A DNA stretch of 32,130 nucleotides from positions 1 to 32,130 of the forward strand of contig DEYP01000006.1 of assembly GCA_002364615.1 (NCBI GenBank). Direction: 5' to 3'. Made by a program: the position numbers and the translations under genes. How positions within the stretch are numbered: position 1 is the stretch's first letter; every line of letters begins with the position of its first letter. The notes below the pieces were generated by a model. That model was not told the origin of the DNA. It made no database searches and saw only the letters and a program-made list of their open reading frames with translations. Source of the stretch: Arsukibacterium sp. UBA3155 (lineage in GTDB: Bacteria > Pseudomonadota > Gammaproteobacteria > Enterobacterales > Alteromonadaceae). Below, one piece after another: positions 1 through 7,594 of the stretch.

Positions 1-39
1 TGATATTCCACCTTGATAGGTATAAACCAGACTGGCACC
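1..39 (-). other. possible outer-membrane protein gene fragment at window edge
   Basis: The minus strand is open here and reads GASLVYTYQGGIS, which has the alternating pattern of an outer-membrane beta-strand. It ends at the left terminus of the insertion sequence. The piece is too short to name. It does not belong to the cupredoxin gene on the other side of the element, so the two flanks of the IS come from different genes. Confidence 0.2.
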
Positions 40-57
40 CAGGGCAAGATCACGAAC
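40..57 (+). repeat. left terminal inverted repeat of the ISAs1-family element
   Basis: CAGGGCAAGATCACGAAC pairs with the right end at 1266-1283. Differences are mostly transitions. The family normally has CAGGG-type ends. Confidence 0.6.
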
Positions 58-138
58 ATTTAGTACGCACTTTAGCATAACTGATTGACCCCGATCTTCA
101 GCTGTGATCAGATACTGGCTTTTACGCGGAGCCAGTTT

Positions 139-1263
139 ATGAACATCGATATTTTTGCAGAGCACTTTTCAGAATTAGAAGACCCAAGGCAAGCCGCTAA
201 GGTCGTTTACCCCTTGTTTGACGTAGTGTTTTTAACGCTTTGCGCAGTCATTGCTGGCTGTGAGGGCTGGGAAGATATTGAAGATTTCGGCGAAAACCGC
301 TTTGACTGGCTGCAAGAACATAGCTTTTTTAAACTGGGTTTGCCGGTACACGACACCATCGCGCGGGTGATGTCACTGCTGGACAGCGAAGCCTTGCAGC
401 GCTGCTTTGCCAGTTGGATGCAGGCTTGTACAGAGCTTACCGATGGTCAGGTGGTAGCAATCGACGGCAAAACGCTTCGCGGCTCCTACAACCGGGAAGA
501 CCGCTGCTCTTCTATTCATATGGTTAGCGCCTTTGCCAGCGCCAATGGTGTGGTAATGGGCCAGGTTAAAACGGACGAGAAGAGCAACGAAATTACGGCG
601 ATACCTCAGCTACTTAACTTGCTGGAGCTTAAAGGATGCCTGGTCAGTTTGGATGCAATGGGATGCCAGAAAGAGATAGCGCAGCAGATAGTAGATAAAG
701 AAGCCGACTACCTGTTGACGGTTAAAGGCAACCAAGGACAGTTGCACGATGCAGTAAAACAAGCCTTTGCGGTGAAAGCGCATAAAGATAGTGCCGCGCA
801 GTCACTGGAAAAGAACCCTGGGCGCTTGGAGTACCGAGAATTCCAGGTATGTGATGCCAGTGAATTACCGGAAAAACTCAAAGCTGCGTGGCCAGCGCTG
901 ACAACCCTTGGCATGGCAACGACTTACCGGGTGGAAAAGCACAAGCGTGCGGTGTTAGAGCAACGTTATTTTATCAGCTCAGCCGACCTTAACGCAGAAA
1001 GGCTGTCCCAGGCAGTACGCGAGCATTGGTGTATTGAAAACCAACTGCACTGGGTGCTGGATGTGAGCTTAAGTGAGGATGCGTGCCAGATATACCGTGG
1101 TAATGCAGCAGCCAATCTTGCCACGATGCGACACTTCGGCTTGAATATGTTACGCGCTGAGAAGCGGAAAATGAGTATCAGAAGAAAGCAGCGTCAGGCA
1201 TTGATGAATGAGGCTTATCTTGATGCGGTGTTGGAAGCTGGCATGAGTGTGGTGATTAAATGA
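139..1263 (+). CDS. ISAs1-family transposase (DDE)
   Basis: This transposase catalyses cut-and-paste movement of the surrounding IS. The ATG at 139 is chosen because a GGAG motif lies 8 bases upstream and family members begin at about this point. The longer reading frame from 85 adds a non-conserved extension. The product is 374 aa, normal for the family. The N-terminus has the DPRQ...KVVYPL and CEGWEDIEDFG signatures. Catalytic residues are visible as D109 (AIDGKTLRGS), D172 (LDAMGCQ) and E300 (CIENQLHWVLDV). No frameshift or internal stop is seen, so the element may still be active. Confidence 0.93.
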   Translation: MNIDIFAEHFSELEDPRQAAKVVYPLFDVVFLTLCAVIAGCEGWEDIEDFGENRFDWLQEHSFFKLGLPVHDTIARVMSLLDSEALQRCFASWMQACTELTDGQVVAIDGKTLRGSYNREDRCSSIHMVSAFASANGVVMGQVKTDEKSNEITAIPQLLNLLELKGCLVSLDAMGCQKEIAQQIVDKEADYLLTVKGNQGQLHDAVKQAFAVKAHKDSAAQSLEKNPGRLEYREFQVCDASELPEKLKAAWPALTTLGMATTYRVEKHKRAVLEQRYFISSADLNAERLSQAVREHWCIENQLHWVLDVSLSEDACQIYRGNAAANLATMRHFGLNMLRAEKRKMSIRRKQRQALMNEAYLDAVLEAGMSVVIK

Positions 1264-1265
1264 CC

Positions 1266-1283
1266 ACTCGTAATCTCACCCTG
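1266..1283 (-). repeat. right terminal inverted repeat of the ISAs1-family element
   Basis: Reads CAGGGTGAGATTACGAGT on the minus strand and pairs with 40-57. Cupredoxin-like coding sequence begins immediately beyond it, which fixes this boundary. Confidence 0.65.
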
Positions 1284-1515
1284 TGTTTACACGCCGTCGG
1301 TAATAGAGGTGCAAGCGGGCAGTCCATTAACCCTGAAGTTTAATAGAAAAGATGCGTCACCTTGTACAGAAACAGTATTAATACCAGCGCTAGAGATTAG
1401 TGCCAGCCTTAAATTAAACGACATTACCAGCGTGCCTGTGCCAGCTTTGGCCGTGGGAAAATATGAGTTTCACTGCCAAATGCAGATGTATCGTGGCGTG
1501 ATAAATGTGGTCTAA
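1284..1515 (+). pseudogene. cupredoxin-domain protein, C-terminal fragment cut by the IS
   Basis: The plus strand is open from the very end of the IS (codon at 1285) to a stop at 1513-1515. It gives about 76 residues beginning VYTPSVIEVQAGSPLTLKF. The pattern matches the copper-binding cupredoxin domain often encoded next to CusA/CopA genes: YTP..I.V.AG.P..L.F.R.D.S.C and a late YEFHCQMQMYRG. The conserved Cys, the HCQMQM cluster and the closing RGVINVV strand are present. Signal peptide and N-terminal strands are missing. A GTG at 1309 could serve as a start but would give an incomplete fold, so I treat it as a remnant. Confidence 0.75.
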
Positions 1516-1563
1516 GTTCATACCCCTGCATAAATAAGTTACAGCAGCTAATGTAACTAGCGT

Positions 1564-1604
1564 ACTCACATACCAAGCTTTTTATTAGAGTAAGTTATGT
1601 GAGT
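1564..1604. repeat. 9-bp perfect inverted repeat before the integrase fragment
   Basis: ACTCACATA (1564-1572) and TATGTGAGT (1596-1604) are perfect reverse complements separated by 23 bases. The right arm contains the GTG where the open frame of the integrase fragment begins. It could be a recombination-site remnant, an operator or chance. It does not match the conserved ends of integron attC sites. Confidence 0.4.
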
Positions 1605-2222
1605 GTTTTTATGTTATTGAAGATGGTGAATCACTTGCGGCAACTGCCTGACACCAAAAAGAAGCAGCGGGATATCGCGCTGGTGTTGACCGGCTTTTTT
1701 GGCGCCTTTCGTCGTAGCGAATTGGTGGCCATTCAAATCGGTGATCTCGTGTGGGAGCCTGAAGGGCTTCTCATTAAGTTGCCACGATCCAAGACCGATC
1801 AGCAAGCAACAGGTTTGGTACGGGCCTTGCCCTTCGGGGCACCAGGCTGCTGTCCTGCTACGGCCATGAGGAACTGGATAGAATCGGTTGAAATCAATGA
1901 AGGTCCGATTTTTCGCCCCATTAACCGCTGGGATAAGGTTCAACCCAAAGCGTTGAATTCCGGTGCCATTAATGAATTACTCAAGACGCTGGGTAATGCC
2001 TGTCAGTTCGATTTCGTATCGGACTTGAGCAGCCATAGCTTCCGGCGTGGTCTTTCCACATCGGCTGCAAGAGAGCGAGTCGATTTTGAACTGATTAAAA
2101 AGCAAGGCGGCTGGAAAAGCGATGCAACGGTTTGGGAATACATTGAGGAAGGACAGCAGTTCAACAACAATGCCTCGCTGGTCCTGATGGAAAAATTGGA
2201 GGCACTTGTTGGTAATGTCTGA
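1599..2222 (+). pseudogene. tyrosine recombinase/integrase, catalytic domain only
   Basis: The 207-residue reading frame is the catalytic half of a phage-type integrase. Conserved residues in order are R38 (GAFRRSEL), K65 (PRSKTDQ), H146 and R149 (HSFRRG), W172 (GGW) and the nucleophile Y181 (WEYIEEG), so the active site is complete. The roughly 100-residue N-terminal core-binding (SAM-like) domain is absent. The frame is closed by a stop at 1557-1559 just upstream, and the first residues align with the linker that normally precedes the LTGFFGAFRR helix. It is therefore probably a 5'-truncated remnant of the enzyme that moved this island or a neighbour. A short standalone protein cannot be excluded. 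Confidence 0.75.
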
Positions 2223-2269
2223 AGAATATGGAGCGGCGAGCAAGGGAAAGGGCTGGAGAATATAACGTG

Positions 2270-2305
2270 GGGCAGAGTGCCCGGCTGACACCGAGCACTC
2301 TGCCC
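2270..2305 (-). terminator. hairpin downstream of the cytochrome c gene
   Basis: GGGCAGAGTGC (2270-2280) and GCACTCTGCCC (2295-2305) form a perfect 11-bp stem with a 14-base loop, 12 bp past the cytochrome stop codon. The U-tract on the minus strand is weak. It also lies downstream of the convergent integrase fragment and may act in both directions. Confidence 0.6.
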
Positions 2306-2317
2306 ACAGATAAAGCC

Positions 2318-2920
2318 CTATTTCTCGAAGGTGGCTCGCATATAACCAAGTACGGCTTTCAGGTCGGCGTCGGTCAGACTGACATTGCCGCCCCGCGGTG
2401 GCATGGCCATGGGCGAGCCTGGACTCTGAAATCCATTGATCATGTTGCTCAGTAACTCTGCATCATTTTTGCTCAATGGGCCTTTCGACTTGGTGAAGTC
2501 CGGAATGCCAGGAAAGGCACCCTTGCCGTCGCCGCCATGGCATGCGATACAGGTGCTTTTGTAGACTGCCTCACCGGATAGACCGGAGTTGGCCAGATCC
2601 ACCGATACAGACTTTACTGTTACCTTTACTGCTGGTGTGTTCGATGCCTGCAGGAACGCGAGAATATCACGTTCGTCCACCCCCCACAGTCCAGCACGGA
2701 GGCGCATGTGCATAACAGTGGTGTCCCAGTAAGCATCTGAAAACTCCTTAGGGTCGCGCATGTTGTGACAACGGGCGCAGTTATTGGCCCATTTCTGAGC
2801 ACCCTTTGCTGCATCGCCTTTTGCTTCGGCCAGAGCCGGTGTGAGGACGGTTGCAGACAGTAACAAAGCCATACTACTTACACCGAAAAGCTTGCTAGTA
2901 ATAAATTTGCTGATTTTCAT
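2318..2920 (-). CDS. periplasmic diheme cytochrome c
   Basis: This 200-aa secreted electron carrier has an N-terminal signal peptide ending in TPALA (about residue 31). It has two heme-attachment motifs: CARCH at 48-52 and CIACH at 124-128. M70/M72 and the M171/M173 cluster (PMAMPPRGG) are candidate distal heme ligands. Each half looks like a class I cytochrome domain. A good ribosome site (GGGGAG) precedes the ATG. The gene lies 12 bp downstream of the porin gene and is surely co-transcribed with it. The electron partner is unknown. Its place in a copper island under a shared copper-regulator box suggests periplasmic redox chemistry on metal or a respiratory role under low oxygen (inference). 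Confidence 0.88.
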   Translation of the reverse strand: MKISKFITSKLFGVSSMALLLSATVLTPALAEAKGDAAKGAQKWANNCARCHNMRDPKEFSDAYWDTTVMHMRLRAGLWGVDERDILAFLQASNTPAVKVTVKSVSVDLANSGLSGEAVYKSTCIACHGGDGKGAFPGIPDFTKSKGPLSKNDAELLSNMINGFQSPGSPMAMPPRGGNVSLTDADLKAVLGYMRATFEK

Positions 2921-2932
2921 ATCAATTCTCCC

Positions 2933-4195
2933 CTAAAAACCGTAAGCCAGTTGCACTCGCACAGCGTTATCATCATCTGCGCCTGATGAGTCGTAGTCTT
3001 TTATCTCATAATTGAGCTTAACGACAACATGGGGGGCAAACAGGTAATTCAACCCCAGCGTGCGCTGAGAATAGTTTTCCGCAGAGTGAGGCGTCTGTAA
3101 TTCACTGGTGCGAACGACGACTTCAAATGATGTCGAGGGGATTTTATAGGCTGCCTGCAGATACCAGGCTTTCCATTGACCTACCTCAACTTCGTCAAAC
3201 TCCGCGGGGCCTGCATAATCTGCTGGAAGATCATCGCTGTGAAATTCGACTCCGGAACTACCTTCGCCAATCTCGGTTTTGAGGTATTCCCCTCTGAGCT
3301 CCAGGTTGTTCCAGCCATAGCGAAAATCAGCACCGATGACGTCATAATCAAATTCGCCTGTGGATTCAATATCGAGCTCAGGCCCATCGTGTCCACCAGC
3401 AAAAGCCTCCGTTACGGTGGCTTTACCTTTGGCAGCGGAAATCCCTATTTCCAAACCTGGAAACGGCAGTAGCCCAAGGCGGCCACCAAATGACTTCTTC
3501 CCGTCAGGGTCACTGGTACGGCCTTCGGTCTCCACCTCCTCGATGGCCAATTCGTAATCCCCTCCTTGTCCCTCTACTGCGGCGGCCAGGGTGGGCCCGT
3601 TACCAACATAAACAGCATAATTGGCGCGCATCTCGCCGAGTGGAAACCCGCCGCGCAATTGCAAGCCGGTCTCAGTTAGGGGCGCAGCTCCGCCATGCCC
3701 GAAGCCAGCGGGTGCCGAGACAGCTTTGTTGATCCAGCTAGGGTGCAAATTCTGCCGGAATTGACCTATGGGACTTAAAAATTTTCCCGCGCCAAGCGCT
3801 ACATAGTCATTCAGGAACAGGTTGATAGAGGCATATTCCAACGCCAGCTCAGTGCCCCCATCAGCTGTGTTCGACAGCTCAAATTCTGTTTCGAACATTA
3901 GCCAGTCTTGGTAATTGTAGTGGATGATGGGGGCGACCAATACCTTGTTAAAAGCGGCGTTGCCTGAATCCGGATCGGCGTACTCGACCGCTCCATAACC
4001 TGCCATATGAAATGACGAATCTGTATTACGTTCCGCTGCCGTGTTTTCCAAGCGATCAACTTGATTTTGAAGATCGTCGACTTGCTGCCTGAGATTGTCG
4101 GTCTGATTGTCTGCGTAAACAGCGGCAGGAACTATTGCCGCTGTAACACTTAAAGCCAGAAGGCAGCATTTGAGTTTTGACTTCTTCATGTTCAT
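2933..4195 (-). CDS. outer-membrane porin with N-terminal coiled coil
   Basis: The 420-aa protein begins with a signal peptide ending AAVYA (about residue 28). A short heptad-like segment follows (LRQQVDDLQNQVDRLEN, about 34-51), as in many trimeric porins. The rest is a beta-barrel rich in Gly and aromatic residues. The C-terminus RVQLAYGF ends in Phe, the outer-membrane assembly signal. The start ATG has an AAGGG site 6 bases upstream. Resemblance is to the broad phosphate-selective/DcaP-like porin type, without enough signal to assign a substrate. It is the first gene of the porin-cytochrome operon. Its upstream region carries the FNR and CopR-type sites described separately. Confidence 0.82.
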   Translation of the reverse strand: MNMKKSKLKCCLLALSVTAAIVPAAVYADNQTDNLRQQVDDLQNQVDRLENTAAERNTDSSFHMAGYGAVEYADPDSGNAAFNKVLVAPIIHYNYQDWLMFETEFELSNTADGGTELALEYASINLFLNDYVALGAGKFLSPIGQFRQNLHPSWINKAVSAPAGFGHGGAAPLTETGLQLRGGFPLGEMRANYAVYVGNGPTLAAAVEGQGGDYELAIEEVETEGRTSDPDGKKSFGGRLGLLPFPGLEIGISAAKGKATVTEAFAGGHDGPELDIESTGEFDYDVIGADFRYGWNNLELRGEYLKTEIGEGSSGVEFHSDDLPADYAGPAEFDEVEVGQWKAWYLQAAYKIPSTSFEVVVRTSELQTPHSAENYSQRTLGLNYLFAPHVVVKLNYEIKDYDSSGADDDNAVRVQLAYGF

Positions 4196-4288
4196 GGTTT
4201 TCCCTTATCGTTGATTTACCCAACTTCTACACCGGTAGCTGTCAAGCTAGTTGTCGCCTAAGGTGTGTTTTATTAAGCTTCTTTGTCT

Positions 4289-4294
4289 ATTATA
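4289..4294 (-). promoter_or_regulatory. -10 element of the porin-cytochrome promoter
   Basis: Minus strand reads TATAAT, a perfect consensus. The position 17 bp upstream reads ATCCAT, a poor -35, as expected for an activator-dependent promoter. The copper-type box begins 31 bp upstream, the same spacing as in the cop operon promoter. Confidence 0.55.
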
Positions 4295-4325
4295 TGGGGT
4301 GATGATTACGGATGGATAGCTCCAA

Positions 4326-4342
4326 CATGACATGACTGTAAT
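4326..4342 (-). promoter_or_regulatory. candidate CopR/CusR box upstream of the porin operon
   Basis: The plus strand reads CATGACA-tgac-TGTAAT. The same CATGACA-N4-TGTAAT arrangement occurs at 20023-20039 before the multicopper oxidase gene. In both places it has the same orientation and exactly 31 bp to a -10-like hexamer. It resembles the TGACA/TGTCA half-sites known for CusR/CopR/PcoR-type regulators of the OmpR family. Confidence 0.6.
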
Positions 4343-4357
4343 GTTTAGGTGTTTTGA

Positions 4358-4371
4358 TTGATTCAGATCAA
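4358..4371. promoter_or_regulatory. FNR/ANR-type box
   Basis: TTGATTCAGATCAA matches the FNR consensus TTGAT-N4-ATCAA at all ten fixed positions. The neighbouring cusA gene ends toward it, so the only gene it can serve is the porin-cytochrome operon. Its centre lies about 30 bp upstream of the copper-type box and about 82 bp upstream of the predicted transcription start. Confidence 0.65.
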
Positions 4372-4435
4372 CCAAATAGCATTAACCTATTTGTGCATTT
4401 GGTGCTTTATTGGTTTATACCACAGAGCTCCGGCA

Positions 4436-4455
4436 GGGGCAGACAAGTCTGCCCC
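4436..4455 (-). terminator. hairpin downstream of cusA
   Basis: GGGGCAGA (4436-4443) and TCTGCCCC (4448-4455) make a perfect 8-bp GC-rich stem with a 4-base loop, 16 bp beyond the cusA stop codon. There is no long U-tract, so it could be a weak terminator or a 3'-end stabiliser. Confidence 0.5.
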
Positions 4456-4471
4456 ATTTAGTTTGGCAATA

Positions 4472-7400
4472 TTATGCTTTCAGCGAGCGGGTGCGCCATA
4501 GGTAATACACGACGGGTAATACCAACAACGTTAAAATCACAGCACTCACCATTCCGCCCACCATAGGCGCCGCAATCCGGCTAACAACTTCCGCACCTGT
4601 TCCGGAACTGAACATAATGGGCAACAATCCAGCGATAGTGGAGACCGTAGTCATCATTACGGGTCTTACACGAAGTCCCGCGCCCTGTGTCACGGCTTCG
4701 AGCAAATCTTCTTTTAATGGTTGCACTCCACGCTCACGACAGGTATCTATCAATTGGTGATATGCTTGGTTAAGATAAGTTAACATGATGATACCTATCT
4801 CCACCGTAACCCCCGCCAGTGCAATAAAACCAACCGCAACCGCGACAGAAAAATTATAGCCAAGCAGGTACATCAGCCAGATTGAACCAATTACCGCCAG
4901 TGGTAGTGTTCCCAGAATAATGGCTATTTCAGTGAAGTTACGAAAATTCATGTATAACAGAATGATAATGATGGCAAGCGTCAAAGGAACCACATAGGTC
5001 AGTTTCTCTTTGGCGCGCAGCATGTATTCGTACTGACCGGACCAGGCCACCGAGTAACCGGCCGGTAAATCCAACTGCTGCTCGACCGTTGCCATGGCCG
5101 CTTGTACATAGCTGCCCACGTCCACCCCATCGATATCTACAAAGGTCCAGCCATTCAGCCTGGCGTTCTCGCTCTTGATCGCTGGCGGGCCGTCCTCCAC
5201 ATAGACATTGGCCACATCGGCGAGCGCAATGCGTTGGCCGCTGGGCGTAACGATGGGCAGCAGCGCCAGCTGTTCTGGCGAGTCTCGATAGTCCTGCGGG
5301 TAGCGCAGATTGATCGGATAACGCTCCAGCCCCTCAATGGTCTGCGCCACATTCATTCCCCCAATGGCCGTGGCTATTACCTGCTGCACATCAGCAATAT
5401 TGAGGCCATAGCGCGCCGCCTGTGCACGCTGAATATCCACCTTGATGTAACGCCCACCGGCCACCCTTTCGGAATACACCGAGGCTGTGCCGGGTACATC
5501 CTTGAGGATCTGCTCTAGTCGCTGACCAATCTTCTGAATTTCTCGCAGATCCTCGCCCGCCACCTTGATGCCTACCGGCGTCTTGATACCGGTGGCCAGC
5601 ATGTCGATGCGAGTCTTGATCGGCATCACCCAAGCGTTGGTTAGACCGGGGAATTTCACTAGCGCATCCAGCTCCTTCTTGAGCTTCTCCGTGGTCATGC
5701 CCTCGCGCCATTCCTCTTTGGGCTTGAGCTGAATAAAGGTCTCGATCATGGTCAGCGGAGCGGGATCCGTGGCTGTCTCGGCACGACCGATTTTGCCAAA
5801 CACGGTTTTTACCTCAGGCACTGTCGCGATCAGCTTGTCGGTCTGCTGCAACAATTCCCTGGCTTTGCCTATCGAGATCCCCGGATAAGTGGTCGGCATG
5901 TACATGAGATCACCTTCATCCAGATCGGGGATGAATTCACTACCAATCTTGTTAACCGGCCAGATCCCAACGAGGAAAATCACAACCGCAATCGCAAGTG
6001 TGATTTTCGGAAAACGCAATACGGTTTTCAGCAGGGGCATGTACCCGGCAATCAGTAATCGATTAACAGGATTCTTGTTTTCCGCTACCACCTTGCCTCT
6101 GATGAAATATCCCATCAAAACCGGCACCACTGTGATAGCAAGCGCCGCACTGGCTGCCATGGCATAGGTTTTGGTAAAGGCCAACGGGCTGAACATCCGG
6201 CCCTCCTGGGCTTCCAGGGTGAATACTGGTACAAAGCTCACAGTGATAATAAGCAAACTGAAAAACAGCGCCGGACCGACTTCACTGGCTGACGCCGCCA
6301 CGATTTTCCAACGGTTCTCTGGCGTCAAGGGCGTACGTTCCATATGCTTATGCATGTTTTCGATCATGACAATCGCGCCATCAATCATGGCGCCTATCGC
6401 AATCGCTATACCGCCTAATGACATGATATTGGCATTAAGGCCTTGCCAATACATCACGGTAAAAGCCGTGAGTATACCTAGCGGCAGACTGAAGACCGCC
6501 ACCAGTGAGGACCTGACATGAAACAGGAAAATGACACAGATCAACGCCACAATAGCGAGTTCTTCGGCCAGACTTTTCCACAAACTGTCAATGGCGCGAG
6601 ATATCAGCCCTGAACGATCATAAACGGTTACGATCTCCACGCCCTCGGGCAAACCCGCCTTGAGTTTTTCCAGCTTGGCCTTGACCCCATCAATGGTTTT
6701 CTGGGCGTTCTCACCGAAACGCATCACCACAATACCGCCCACCACTTCACCTTCGCCGTTCAACTCGGCGATGCCACGGCGCATTTGCGGCCCCAATTCG
6801 ATATCCGCCACATCCTTGAGCAACAGCGGCGTACCGTTAACATCCAACCCTAACGGAATGTTGGCCAGATCATCGATACTCTGGATGTAACCGCTGGCGC
6901 GCACCATGTATTCGGCTTCGGCCATTTCCACCACCGAGGCGCCCACTTCCTGGTTGCCGCGCTGGATAGCCATCTGGATAAGAGACAGGGGAATACCGAA
7001 GGCGCGCAGTTTTTCCGGGTTTACCTTCACTTGATACTGCTTGACCATGCCACCGAGCGCCGAGACTTCGGAAACACCCGGCACGGTTTGCAGCTCGTAT
7101 TTCAGGAACCAGTCCTGCAGGCTGCGCAGCTGACTGAGGTCATGCTTGCCGGTACGGTCCACCAGGGCGTAGAGATAGACCCAGCCAACTCCGGTAGCGT
7201 CCGGCCCCAGTTGCGGCCGGGCGCTGGGCGGTAATGTGGGCGCGACCTGAGACAGGTACTCCAGCACCCGGGAACGTGCCCAGTAGGCATCGGTATCCTC
7301 GTCGAAAATGACATACACAAAGGAATCGCCAAAAAAGGAATAACCGCGCACGGTAACCGCACCGGGTACCGACAACATGGCAGTAGTCAGTGGATACGTG

Positions 7401-7594
7401 ACCTGGTCCTCCACCACCTGCGGTGCCTGCCCAGGAAAACTGGTCTTAATAATGACCTGTACATCGGACAGATCGGGAATGGCGTCCACCGGGGTGTTTT
7501 TCAGCGAATAGAGACCCATCCCCACCAGCATCAAAGTAGCCAGCAGCACGAAGAAACGGTTACCGATGGACCAACGGATTATCGATTCAATCAT
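4472..7594 (-). CDS. cusA: CusA-type heavy-metal RND efflux pump
   Basis: This inner-membrane proton-driven pump expels Cu(I)/Ag(I) through the CusCBA channel. Length (1040 aa) is normal for the HME-RND family. The signature DVQVIIKTSFPGQAPQ stands near the N-terminus, and the proton-relay Asp is at 405 (GAMIDGAIVM). The three methionines that bind Cu(I)/Ag(I) in E. coli CusA (573, 623, 672) align with M566 (YMPTTYPG), M616 (PLTMIETF) and M665 (RIDMLATGI), all conserved. This favours monovalent copper/silver over the Zn/Co/Cd substrates of CzcA. The start overlaps the end of cusB by 8 bp, indicating translational coupling. It is the last gene of the operon. Confidence 0.95.
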   Translation of the reverse strand: MIESIIRWSIGNRFFVLLATLMLVGMGLYSLKNTPVDAIPDLSDVQVIIKTSFPGQAPQVVEDQVTYPLTTAMLSVPGAVTVRGYSFFGDSFVYVIFDEDTDAYWARSRVLEYLSQVAPTLPPSARPQLGPDATGVGWVYLYALVDRTGKHDLSQLRSLQDWFLKYELQTVPGVSEVSALGGMVKQYQVKVNPEKLRAFGIPLSLIQMAIQRGNQEVGASVVEMAEAEYMVRASGYIQSIDDLANIPLGLDVNGTPLLLKDVADIELGPQMRRGIAELNGEGEVVGGIVVMRFGENAQKTIDGVKAKLEKLKAGLPEGVEIVTVYDRSGLISRAIDSLWKSLAEELAIVALICVIFLFHVRSSLVAVFSLPLGILTAFTVMYWQGLNANIMSLGGIAIAIGAMIDGAIVMIENMHKHMERTPLTPENRWKIVAASASEVGPALFFSLLIITVSFVPVFTLEAQEGRMFSPLAFTKTYAMAASAALAITVVPVLMGYFIRGKVVAENKNPVNRLLIAGYMPLLKTVLRFPKITLAIAVVIFLVGIWPVNKIGSEFIPDLDEGDLMYMPTTYPGISIGKARELLQQTDKLIATVPEVKTVFGKIGRAETATDPAPLTMIETFIQLKPKEEWREGMTTEKLKKELDALVKFPGLTNAWVMPIKTRIDMLATGIKTPVGIKVAGEDLREIQKIGQRLEQILKDVPGTASVYSERVAGGRYIKVDIQRAQAARYGLNIADVQQVIATAIGGMNVAQTIEGLERYPINLRYPQDYRDSPEQLALLPIVTPSGQRIALADVANVYVEDGPPAIKSENARLNGWTFVDIDGVDVGSYVQAAMATVEQQLDLPAGYSVAWSGQYEYMLRAKEKLTYVVPLTLAIIIILLYMNFRNFTEIAIILGTLPLAVIGSIWLMYLLGYNFSVAVAVGFIALAGVTVEIGIIMLTYLNQAYHQLIDTCRERGVQPLKEDLLEAVTQGAGLRVRPVMMTTVSTIAGLLPIMFSSGTGAEVVSRIAAPMVGGMVSAVILTLLVLPVVYYLWRTRSLKA

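Larger units (their letters stand above)
40..1283 (+). mobile_element. ISAs1-family insertion sequence, intact
   Basis: This is a 1244-bp element with one transposase gene. The ends form an imperfect inverted repeat: CAGGGCAAGATCACGA on the left and CAGGGTGAGATTACGA on the right (reverse complement), 13 of 16 identical and both starting with CAGGG. The right end lies 20 bp after the transposase stop and the left end 99 bp before its start, a usual layout for this family. Flanking 8-mers (ctggcacc on the left, tgtttaca on the right) do not match, so no target duplication is visible. The left boundary is less certain than the right, because the minus-strand reading frame also stays open across it. 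Confidence 0.75.

Noticed and set aside
85-138. Upstream extension of the transposase reading frame
   Set aside because: The ATG at 139 has a ribosome site and matches the family N-terminus. The extension lies in the IS leader.
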